Below the pieces are notes generated by a model. It was not told the DNA's origin. It searched no databases and worked only from the letters and a program-made list of their open reading frames with translations. Shown in pieces: positions 36,492-48,407 of a stretch of DNA of 64,000 bases. Origin of the DNA: Auanema rhodensis (taxonomy: Eukaryota > Nematoda > Chromadorea > Rhabditida > Rhabditidae). The stretch's first letter is position 1; the number at the start of each line of letters is the position of its first letter. The translations under genes were made by a program, and so were the position numbers. The stretch covers positions 20,530,501 through 20,594,500 of the forward strand of contig OZ059899.1 of the NCBI GenBank assembly GCA_964057225.1, written 5' to 3'.

Positions 36492-39296
36492 ATAAGTGTG
36501 AACTTATATCAGTTGATATCTCGGTGCATTTTTAAGCTAGCGCAAATCTGATAACACAGATCGACGCAGCTTAAAAATCCGCATCGAATGCACTATACAA
36601 CATTGAGAAACGCTTAATACAAAAGTTAGTTATGATCGTTTGAAAAATGATGCATTAGTGTATGTTGAGTTTCCATGTACACTCGACATTGCTTCCAAAA
36701 ACATTTTGACAAAAATTTTTCCGAAAAATTTCAAAATAATTTCGCAAAAATTAGATGTTTTTAGATTCCTTTTTTCAAGGCAAAGACGATGGACAATGTT
36801 ATTCAACGAAAAAATTAATTCTGCAGGGTGAAAATCGAGGATATAAGTGTGAACTTATATCAGTTGATATCTCGGTGCATTTTTAAGCTAGCGCAAATCT
36901 GATAACACAGATCGACGCAGCTTAAAAATCCGCATCGAATGCACTATACTACATTGAGAAACGCTTAATACAAAAATTAGTTATGATCGTTTGAAAAATG
37001 ATGCATTGTATGTTGAGTTTCCATGTACACTCAACATTGCTTCCAAAAACATTTTGACAAAAATTTTTCCGAAAAATTTCAAGATAATTTCGCAAAAATT
37101 AGATGTTTTTAGATTCCTTTTTTCAAGGCAAAGACGATGGACAATGTTATTCAACGAAAAAATTAATTCTGCAGGGTGAAAATCGAGGATATAAGTGTGA
37201 ACTTATATCAGTTGATATCTCGGTGCATTTTTAAGCTAGCGCAAATCTGATAACACAGATCGACGCAGCTTAAAAATCCGCATCGAATACACTATACTGC
37301 ATTGAGAAACGCTTAATACAAAAGTTAGTTATGATCGTTTGAAAAATGATGCATTAGTGTATGTTGAGTTTCCATGTACACTCAACATTGCTTCCAAAAA
37401 CATTTTGACAAAAATTTTTCCGAAAAATTTTAAAATAATTTCGCAAAAATTAGATGTTTTTAGATTTCTTTTTTCAAGGCAAAGACGATGGACAATGTTA
37501 TTCAACGAAAAAATTAATTCTGCAGGGTGAAAATCGAGGATATAAGTGTGAACTTATATCAGTTGATATCTCGGTGCATTTTTAAGCTAGCGCAAATCTG
37601 ATAACACAGATCGACGCAGCTTAAAAATCCGCATCGAATGCACTATACAACATTGAGAAACGCTTAATACAAAAGTTAGTTATGATCGTTTGAAAAATGA
37701 TGCATTAGTGTATGTTGAGTTTCCATGTACACTCAACATTGCTTCCAAAAACATTTTGACAAAAATTTTTCCGAAAAATTTCAAAATAATTTCGCAAAAA
37801 TTAGATGTTTTTAGATTCCTTTTTTCAAGGCAAAGACGATGGACAATGTTATTCAACGAAAAAATTAATTCTGCAGGGTGAAAATCGAGGATATAAGTGT
37901 GAACTTATATCAGTTGATATCTCGGTGCATTTTTAAGCTAGCGCAAATCTGATAACACAGATCGACGCAGCTTAAAAATCCGCATCGAATGCACTATACT
38001 ACATTGAGAAACGCTTAATACAAAAGTTAGTTATGATCGTTTGAAAAATGATGCATTAGTGTATGTTGAGTTTCCATGTACACTCAACATTGCTTCCAAA
38101 AACATTTTGACAAAAATTTTTCCGAAAAATTTCAAAATAATTTCGCAAAAATTAGATGTTTTTAGATTCCTTTTTTCAAGGCAAAGACGATGGACAATGT
38201 TATTCAACGAAAAAATTAATTCTGCAGGGTGAAAATCGAGGATATAAGTGTGAACTTATATCAGTTGATATCTCGGTGCATTTTTAAGCTAGCGCAAATC
38301 TGATAACACAGATCGACGCAGCTTGAAAATCCGCATCGAATGCACTATACAACATTGAGAAACGCTTAATACAAAACTTAGTTATGATCGTTTGAAAAAT
38401 GATGCATTAGTGTATGTTGAGTTTCCATGTACACTCAACATTGCTTCCAAAAACATTTTGACAAAAATTTTTCCGAAAAATTTCGAAAAAATTTCGCAAA
38501 AAGTAGATGTTTTTAGATTCCTTTTTTCAAGGCAAAGACGATGGACAATGTTATTCAACGAAAAAATTATTTCTGCAGGGTGAAAATCGAGGATATAAGT
38601 GTGAACTTATATCAGTTGATATCTCGGTGCATTTTTAAGCTAGCGCAAATCTGATAACACAGATCGACGCAGCTTGAAAATCCGCATCGAATGCACTATA
38701 CAACATTGAGAAACGCTCAATACAAAAATTAGTTATGATCGTTTGAAAAATGATGCATTAGTGTATGTTGAGTTTCCATGTACACTCAACATTGCTTCCA
38801 AAAACATTTTGACAAAAATTTTTCCGAAAAATTTCAAAATATTTTCGCGAAAAGTAGATGTTTTTAGATTCCTTTTTTCAAGGCAAAGACGATGGACAAT
38901 GTTATTCAACGAAAAAATTAATTCTCCAGGGTGAAAATCGAGGATATAAGTGTGAACTTATATCAGTTGATATCTCGGTGCAATTTTAAGCTAGCGCAAA
39001 TCTGATAATACAGATCGACGCAGCTTAAAAATCCGCATCGAATGCACTATACTGCATTGACAAACGCTTAATACAAAAGTTAGTTATGATCGTTTGAAAA
39101 ATGATGCATTAGTGTATGTTGAGTTTCCATGTACACTCAACATTGCTTCCAAAAACATTCTGACAAAATATTTTCCGAAAAATTTCAAAATAATTTCGCA
39201 AAAAGTAGATGTTTTTAGATTCCTTTTTTCAAGGCAAAGACGATGGACAATGTTATTCAACGAAAAAATTAATTCTGCAGGGTGAAAATCGAGGAT
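36492..39296 (+). repeat. Monomers M105-M112, transition region
   Basis: M105 is the first ACTCGACAT monomer and M106 (36843) the first 348-bp one. M107 to M109 are KLD-type. M110 to M112 (38244-39296) match M148-M150 and M161-M163 downstream: TTCGAAAAAATTTCGCAAAA, then ATTCTCCAGGG, then GCAATTTTAAG with GATAATACAG and CATTCTGAC. Confidence 0.76.
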
Positions 39297-42096
39297 ATAA
39301 GTGTGAACTTATATCAGTTGATATCTCGGTGCATTTTTAAGCTAGCGCAAATCTGATAACACAGATCGACGCAGCTTAAAAATCCGCATCGAATGCACTA
39401 TACAACATTGAGAAACGCTTAATACAAAAGTTAGTTATGATCGTTTGAAAAATGATGCATTAGTGTATGTTGAGTTTCCATGTACACTCGACATTGCTTC
39501 CAAAAACATTTTGACAAAAATTTTTCCGAAAAATTTCAAAATAATTTCGCAAAAATTAGATGTTTTTAGATTCCTTTTTTCAAGGCAAAGACGATGGACA
39601 ATGTTATTCAACGAAAAAATTAATTCTGCAGGGTGAAAATCGAGGATATAAGTGTGAACTTATATCAGTTGATATCTCGGTGCATTTTTAAGCTAGCGCA
39701 AATCTGATAACACAGATCGACGCAGCTTAAAAATCCGCATCGAATGCACTATACTACATTGAGAAACGCTTAATACAAAAATTAGTTATGATCGTTTGAA
39801 AAATGATGCATTGTATGTTGAGTTTCCATGTACACTCAACATTGCTTACAAAAACATTTTGACAAAAATTTTTCCGAAAAATTTCAAGATAATTTCGCAA
39901 AAATTAAATGTTTTTAGATTCCTTTTTTCAAGGCAAAGACGATGGACAATGTTATTCAACGAAAAAATTAATTCTGCAGGGTGAAAATCGAGGATATAAG
40001 TGTGAACTTATATCAGTTGATATCTCGGTGCATTTTTAAGCTAGCGCAAATCTGATAACACAGATCGACGCAGCTTAAAAATCCGCATCGAATACACTAT
40101 ATTACATTGAGAAACGCTTAATACAAAAATTAGTTATGATCGTTTGAAAAATGATGCATTAGTGTATATTGAGTTTCCATGTACACTCAACATAGCTTCC
40201 AAAAACATTTTGACAAAAATTTTTCCGAAAAATTTCGAAATAAATTCGCAAAAAGTAGGTGTTTTTAGATTCCTTTTTTTCAAGGCAAAGACGATGGACA
40301 ATGTTATTCAACGAAAAAATTAATTCTGCAGGGTGAAAATCGAGGATATAAGTGTGAACTTATATCAGTTGATATCTCGGTGCATTTTTAAGCTGGCGCA
40401 AATCTGATAACACAGATCGACGCAGCTTAAAAATCCGCATCGAATGCACTATACAACATTGAGAAACGCTTAATACAAAAGTTAGTTATGATCGTTTGAA
40501 AAATGATGCATTAGTGTATGTTGAGTTTCCATGTACACTCGACATTGCTTCCAAAAACATTTTGACAAAAATTTTTCCGAAAAATTTCAAAATAATTTCG
40601 CAAAAATTAGATGTTTTTAGATTCCTTTTTTCAAGGCAAAGACGATGGACAATGTTATTCAACGAAAAAATTAATTCTGCAGGGTGAAAATCGAGGATAT
40701 AAGTGTGAACTTATATCAGTTGATATCTCGGTGCATTTTTAAGCTAGCGCAAATCTGATAACACAGATCGACGCAGCTTAAAAATCCGCATCGAATGCAC
40801 TATACTACATTGAGAAACGCTTAATACAAAAATTAGTTATGATCGTTTGAAAAATGATGCATTGTATGTTGAGTTTCCATGTACACTCAACATTGCTTAC
40901 AAAAACATTTTGACAAAAATTTTTCCGAAAAATTTCAAGATAATTTCGCAAAAATTAGATGTTTTTAGATTCCTTTTTTCAAGGCAAAGACGATGGACAA
41001 TGTTATTCAACGAAAAAATTAATTCTGCAGGGTGAAAATCGAGGATATAAGTGTGAACTTATATCAGTTGATATCTCGGTGCATTTTTAAGCTAGCGCAA
41101 ATCTGATAACACAGATCGACGCAGCTTAAAAATCCGCATCGAATGCACTATACTACATTGAGAAACGCTTAATACAAAAATTAGTTATGATCGTTTGAAA
41201 AATGATGCATTGTATGTTGAGTTTCCATGTACACTCAACATTGCTTACAAAAACATTTTGACAAAAATTTTTCCGAAAAATTTCAAGATAATTTCGCAAA
41301 AATTAGATGTTTTTAGATTCCTTTTTTCAAGGCAAAGACGATGGACAATGTTATTCAACGAAAAAATTAATTCTGCAGGGTGAAAATCGAGGATATAAGT
41401 GTGAACTTATATCAGTTGATATCTCGGTGCATTTTTAAGCTAGCGCAAATCTGATAACACAGATCGACGCAGCTTAAAAATCCGCATCGAATGCACTATA
41501 CAACATTGAGAAACGCTTAATACAAAAGTTAGTTATGATCGTTTGAAAAATGATGCATTAGTGTATGTTGAGTTTCCATGTACACTCGACATTGCTTCCA
41601 AAAACATTTTGACAAAAATTTTTCCGAAAAATTTCAAAATAATTTCGCAAAAATTAGATGTTTTTAGATTCCTTTTTTCAAGGCAAAGACGATGGACAAT
41701 GTTATTCAACGAAAAAATTAATTCTGCAGGGTGAAAATCGAGGATATAAGTGTGAACTTATATCAGTTGATATCTCGGTGCATTTTTAAGCTAGCGCAAA
41801 TCTGATAACACAGATCGACGCAGCTTAAAAATCCGCATCGAATGCACTATACAACATTGAGAAACGCTTAATACAAAAGTTAGTTATGATCGTTTGAAAA
41901 ATGATGCATTAGTGTATGTTGAGTTTCCATGTACACTCGACATTGCTTCCAAAAACATTTTGACAAAAATTTTTCCGAAAAATTTCAAAATAATTTCGCA
42001 AAAATTAGATGTTTTTAGATTCCTTTTTTCAAGGCAAAGACGATGGACAATGTTATTCAACGAAAAAATTTATTCTGCAGGGTGAAAATCGAGGAT

Positions 42097-42444
42097 ATAA
42101 GTGTGAACTTATATCAGTTGATATCTCGGTGCATTTTTAAGCTAGCGCAAATCTGATAACACAGATCGACGCAGCTTAAAAATCCGCATCGAATACACTA
42201 TATTACATTGAGAAACGCTTAATACAAAAATTAGTTATGATCGTTTGAAAAATGATGCATTGTATGTTGAGTTTCCATGTACACTCAACATTGCTTACAA
42301 AAACATTTTGACAAAAATTTTTCCGAAAAATTTCAAGATAATTTCGCAAAAATTAGATGTTTTTAGATTCCTTTTTTCAAGGCAAAGACGATGGACAATG
42401 TTATTCAACGAAAAAATTAATTCTGCAGGGTGAAAATCGAGGAT
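42097..42444 (+). repeat. Chimeric monomer M121 (352-type front, 348-type back)
   Basis: The front carries GAATACACTATATTAC, typical of the 352-bp class. The back carries GATGCATTGTATG, GCTTACAAA and TTCAAGATAATTTCG, typical of the 348-bp class. The switch lies between about 42208 and 42258. It is followed by a GCTGGCG monomer, as expected after a 352-type front. Confidence 0.8.
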
Positions 42445-43143
42445 ATAAGTGTGAACTTATATCAGTTGATATCTCGGTGCATTTTTAAGCTGGCGCAAAT
42501 CTGATAACACAGATCGACGCAGCTTAAAAATCCGCATCGAATGCACTATACAACATTGAGAAACGCTTAATACAAAAGTTAGTTATGATCGTTTGAAAAA
42601 TGATGCATTAGTGTATGTTGAGTTTCCATGTACACTCGACATTGCTTCCAAAAACATTTTGACAAAAATTTTTCCGAAAAATTTCAAAATAATTTCGCAA
42701 AAATTAGATGTTTTTAGATTCCTTTTTTCAAGGCAAAGACGATGGACAATGTTATTCAACGAAAAAATTAATTCTGCAGGGTGAAAATCGAGGATATAAG
42801 TGTGAACTTATATCAGTTGATATCTCGGTGCATTTTTAAGCTAGCGCAAATCTGATAACACAGATCGACGCAGCTTAAAAATCCGCATCGAATGCACTAT
42901 ACTACATTGAGAAACGCTTAATACAAAAATTAGTTATGATCGTTTGAAAAATGATGCATTGTATGTTGAGTTTCCATGTACACTCAACATTGCTTACAAA
43001 AACATTTTGACAAAAATTTTTCCGAAAAATTTCAAGATAATTTCGCAAAAATTAGATGTTTTTAGATTCCTTTTCTCAAGGCAAAGACGATGGACAATGT
43101 TATTCAACGAAAAAATTAATTCTGCAGGGTGAAAATCGAGGAT

Positions 43144-43490
43144 ATAAGTGTGAACTTATATCAGTTGATATCTCGGTGCATTTTTAAGCTAGCGCAAATC
43201 TGATAACACAGATCGACGCAGCTTAAAAATCAGCATCGAATGCACTATACTACATTGAGAACGCTTAATACAAAAATTAGTTATGATCGTTTGAAAAATG
43301 ATGCATTGTATGTTGAGTTTCCATGTACACTCAACATTGCTTACAAAAACATTTTGACAAAAATTTTTCCGAAAAATTTCAAGATAATTTCGCAAAAATT
43401 AGATGTTTTTAGATTCCTTTTTTCAAGGCAAAGACGATGGACAATGTTATTCAACGAAAAAATTAATTCTGCAGGGTGAAAATCGAGGAT
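43144..43490 (+). repeat. Chimeric monomer M124, the only 347-bp unit
   Basis: The front has CAGCATCG and GAGAACGC, otherwise seen only in 350-bp monomers located before 32.3 kb. The back has the 348-class GATGCATTGTATG and GCTTACAAA. Both deletions combine to give 347 bp. The switch is between about 43265 and 43308. A donor of this front is more than 10 kb away within the window. Confidence 0.85.
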
Positions 43491-44893
43491 ATAAGTGTGA
43501 ACTTATATCAGTTGATATCTCGGTGCATTTTTAAGCTAGCGCAAATCTGATAACACAGATCGACGCAGCTTAAAAATCCGCATCGAATACACTATATTAC
43601 ATTGAGAAACGCTTAATACAAAAATTAGTTATGATCGTTTGAAAAATGATGCATTAGTGTATATTGAGTTTCCATGTACACTCAACATAGCTTCCAAAAA
43701 CATTTTGACAAAAATTTTTCCGAAAAATTTCGAAATAAATTCGCAAAAAGTAGGTGTTTTTAGATTCCTTTTTTTCAAGGCAAAGACGATGGACAATGTT
43801 ATTCAACGAAAAAATTAATTCTGCAGGGTGAAAATCGAGGATATAAGTGTGAACTTATATCAGTTGATATCTCGGTGCATTTTTAAGCTGGCGCAAATCT
43901 GATAACACAGATCGACGCAGCTTAAAAATCCGCATCGAATGCACTATACAACATTGAGAAACGCTTAATACAAAAGTTAGTTATGATCGTTTGAAAAATG
44001 ATGCATTAGTGTATGTTGAGTTTCCATGTACACTCGACATTGCTTCCAAAAACATTTTGACAAAAATTTTTCCGAAAAATTTCAAAATAATTTCGCAAAA
44101 ATTAGATGTTTTTAGATTCCTTTTTTCAAGGCAAAGACGATGGACAATGTTATTCAACGAAAAAATTAATTCTGCAGGGTGAAAATCGAGGATATAAGTG
44201 TGAACTTATATCAGTTGATATCTCGGTGCATTTTTAAGCTAGCGCAAATCTGATAACACAGATCGACGCAGCTTAAAAATCCGCATCGAATGCACTATAC
44301 TACATTGAGAAACGCTTAATACAAAAATTAGTTATGATCGTTTGAAAAATGATGCATTGTATGTTGAGTTTCCATGTACACTCAACATTGCTTACAAAAA
44401 CATTTTGACAAAAATTTTTCCGAAAAATTTCAAGATAATTTCGCAAAAATTAGATGTTTTTAGATTCCTTTTTTCAAGGCAAAGACGATGGACAATGTTA
44501 TTCAACGAAAAAATTAATTCTGCAGGGTGAAAATCGAGGATATAAGTGTGAACTTATATCAGTTGATATCTCGGTGCATTTTTAAGCTAGCGCAAATCTG
44601 ATAACACAGATCGACGCAGCTTAAAAATCCGCATCGAATACACTATATTACATTGAGAAACGCTTAATACAAAAATTAGTTATGATCGTTTGAAAAATGA
44701 TGCATTAGTGTATATTGAGTTTCCATGTACACTCAACATAGCTTCCAAAAACATTTTGACAAAAATTTTTCCGAAAAATTTCGAAATAAATTCGCAAAAA
44801 GTAGGTGTTTTTAGATTCCTTTTTTTCAAGGCAAAGACGATGGACAATGTTATTCAACGAAAAAATTAATTCTGCAGGGTGAAAATCGAGGAT

Positions 44894-47800
44894 ATAAGTG
44901 TGAACTTATATCAGTTGATATCTCGGTGCATTTTTAAGCTAGCGCAAATCTGATAACACAGATCGACGCAGCTTAAAAATCCGCATCGAATGCACTATAC
45001 ATCATTGAGAAACGTTTAATACAAAAATTAGTTATGATCGTTTGAAAAATGATGCATTAGTGTATATTGAGTTTCCATGTACACTCAACATAGCTTCCAA
45101 AAACATTTTGACAAAAATTTTTCCGAAAAATTTCGAAATAAATTCGCAAAAAGTAGGTGTTTTTAGATTCCTTTTTTCAAGGCAAAGACGATGGACAATG
45201 TTATTCAACGAAAAAATTAATTCTGCAGGGTGAAAATCGAGGATATAAGTGTGAACTTATATCAGTTGATATCTCGGTGCATTTTTAAGCTAGCGCAAAT
45301 CTGATAACACAGATCGACGCAGCTTAAAAATCCGCATCGAATGCACTATACATCATTGAGAAACGTTTAATACAAAAATTAGTTATGATCGTTTGAAAAA
45401 TGATGCATTAGTGTATATTGAGTTTCCATGTACACTCAACATAGCTTCCAAAAACATTTTGACAAAAATTTTTCCGAAAAATTTCGAAATAAATTCGCAA
45501 AAAGTAGATGTTTTTAGATTCCTTTTTTCAAGGCAAAGACGATGGACAATGTTATTGAACGAAAAAATTAATTCTGCAGGGTGAAAATCGAGGATATAAG
45601 TGTGAACTTATATCAGTTGATATCTCGGTGCATTTTTAAGCTAGCGCAAATCTGATAACACAGATCGACGCAGCTTAAAAATCCGCATCGAATGCACTAT
45701 ACTGCATTGAGAAACGCTTAATACAAAAGTTAGTTATGATCGTTTGAAAAATGATGCATTAGTGTATGTTGAGTTTCCATGTACACTCAACATTGCTTCC
45801 AAAAACATTTTGACAAAAATTTTTCCGAAAAATTTTAAAATAATTTCGCAAAAAGTAGGTGTTTTTAGATTCCTTTTTTTCAAGGCAAAGACGATGGACA
45901 ATGTTATTCAACGAAAAAATTAATTCTGCAGGGTGAAAATCGAGGATATAAGTGTGAACTTATATCAGTTGATATCTCGGTGCATTTTTAAGCTAGCGCA
46001 AATCTGATAACACAGATCGACGCAGCTTAAAAATCCGCATCGAATGCACTATACTACATTGAGAAACGCTTGATACAAAAATTAGGTATGATCGTTTGAA
46101 AAATGATGCATTAGTGTATATTGAGTTTCCATGTACACTCAACATAGCTTCCAAAAACATTTTGACAAAAATTTTTCCGAAAAATTTCGAAATAAATTCG
46201 CAAAAAGTAGGTGTTTTTAGATTCCTTTTTTTCAAGGCAAAGACGATGGACAATGTTATTCAACGAAAAAATTAATTCTGCAGGGTGAAAATCGAGGATA
46301 TAAGTGTGAACTTATATCAGTTGATATCTCGGTGCATTTTTAAGCTAGCGCAAATCTGATAACACAGATCGACGCAGCTTAAAAATCCGCATCGAATGCA
46401 CTATACATCATTGAGAAACGTTTAATACAAAAATTAGTTATGATCGTTTGAAAAATGATGCATTAGTGTATATTGAGTTTCCATGTACACTCAACATAGC
46501 TTCCAAAAACATTTTGACAAAAATTTTTCCGAAAAATTTCGAAATAAATTCGCAAAAAGTAGATGTTTTTAGATTCCTTTTTTCAAGGCAAAGACGATGG
46601 ACAATGTTATTGAACGAAAAAATTAATTCTGCAGGGTGAAAATCGAGGATATAAGTGTGAACTTATATCAGTTGATATCTCGGTGCATTTTTAAGCTAGC
46701 GCAAATCTGATAACACAGATCGACGCAGCTTAAAAATCCGCATCGAATGCACTATACTGCATTGAGAAACGCTTAATACAAAAGTTAGTTATGATCGTTT
46801 GAAAAATGATGCATTAGTGTATGTTGAGTTTCCATGTACACTCAACATTGCTTCCAAAAACATTTTGACAAAAATTTTTCCGAAAAATTTTAAAATAATT
46901 TTGCAAAAAGTAGGTGTTTTTAGATTCTTTTTTTTCAAGGCAAAGACGATGGACAATGTTATTCAACGAAAAAATTAATTCTGCAGGGTGAAAATCGAGG
47001 ATATAAGTGTGAACTTATATCAGTTGATATCTCGGTGCATTTTTAAGCTAGCGCAAATCTGATAACACAGATCGACGCAGCTTAAAAATCCGCATCGAAT
47101 GCACTATACATCATTGAGAAACGTTTAATACAAAAATTAGTTATGATCGTTTGAAAAATGATGCATTAGTGTATATTGAGTTTCCATGTACACTCAACAT
47201 AGCTTCCAAAAACATTTTGACAAAAATTTTTCCGAAAAATTTCGAAATAAATTCGCAAAAAGTAGATGTTTTTAGATTCCTTTTTTCAAGGCAAAGACGA
47301 TGGACAATGTTATTCAACAAAAAAATCAATTCTTCAGGGTGAAAATCGAGGATATAAGTGTGAACTTATATCAGTTGATATCTCGGTGCATTTTTAAGCT
47401 AGCGCAAATCTGATAACACAGATCGACGCAGCTTAAAAATCCGCATCGAATGCACTATACTGCATTGGGAAACGCTTAATACAAAAGTTAGTTATGATCG
47501 TTTGAAAAATGATGCATTAGTGTATGTTGAGTTTCCATGTACACTCAACATTGCTTTCAAAAACATTTTGACAAAAATTTTTATGAAAAATTTTAAAATA
47601 AATTCGCAAAAAGTAGATGTTTTTAGATTCCTTTTTTCAAGGCAAAGACGATGGACAATGTTATTCAACGAAAAAATTAATTCTGCAGGGTGAAAATCGA
47701 GGATATAAGTGTGAACTTATATCAGTTGATATCTCGGTGCATTTTTAAGCTAGCGCAAATCTGATAACACAGATCGACGCAGCTTAAAAATCCGCATCGA

Positions 47801-48407
47801 ATGCACTATACTGCATTGGGAAACGCTTAATACAAAAGTTAGTTATGATCGTTTGAAAAATGATGCATTAGTGTATGTTGAGTTTCCATGTACACTCAAC
47901 ATTGCTTCCAAAAACATTTTGACAAAAATTTTTCCGAAAAATTTTAAAATAATTTTGCAAAAAGTAGGTGTTTTTAGATTCCTTTTTTTCAAGGCAAAGA
48001 CGATGGACAATGTTATTCAACGAAAAAATTAATTCTGCAGGGTGAAAATCGAGGATATAAGTGTGAACTTATATCAGTTGATATCTCGGTGCATTTTTAA
48101 GCTAGCGCAAATCTGATAACACAGATCGACGCAGCTTAAAAATCCGCATCGAATGCACTATACATCATTGAGAAACGTTTAATACAAAAATTAGTTATGA
48201 TCGTTTGAAAAATGATGCATTAGTGTATATTGAGTTTCCATGTACACTCAACATAGCTTCCAAAAACATTTTGACAAAAATTTTTCCGAAAAATTTCGAA
48301 ATAAATTCGCAAAAAGTAGATGTTTTTAGATTCCTTTTTTCAAGGCAAAGACGATGGACAATGTTATTCAACAAAAAAATCAATTCTTCAGGGTGAAAAT
48401 CGAGGAT
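44894..48407 (+). repeat. Unstable trimer region of about 1054 bp (M129-M138)
   Basis: The class marker is ACATCATT with AACGTTTAATAC, ATATTGAGT, CATAGCTTCC and TTCGAAATAAATTCGC (M129, M130, M133, M135, M138). These alternate with 352-bp monomers (M131, M132, M134, M137). M130 and M133 share ATTGAACG at 1055 bp. M135 and M138 share AACAAAAAAATCAATTCTTC at 1054 bp, and M136 and M137 share ATTGGGAAAC. M136 has private TTTTTATGAAAAA, which destroys dyad 4. Confidence 0.83.

Larger units (their letters stand above)
39297..44893 (+). repeat. Trimer region: 351 + 348 + 352 bp units (M113-M128)
   Basis: The base unit is an ACTCGACAT monomer (351 bp), a monomer lacking three bases (GATGCATTGTATG, 348 bp) and one with GAATACACTATATTAC, ATATTGAGT and seven Ts (352 bp), 1051 bp in all. 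Intact copies lie at 39297-40347 and 43843-44893. Between them are shortened or doubled forms: two 348-bp units at 40699-41394, two 351-bp units at 41395-42096, and chimeras at 42097 and 43144. GCTGGCG at the start of M116, M122 and M126 always follows a 352-type front, which confirms shared descent. Confidence 0.84.
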
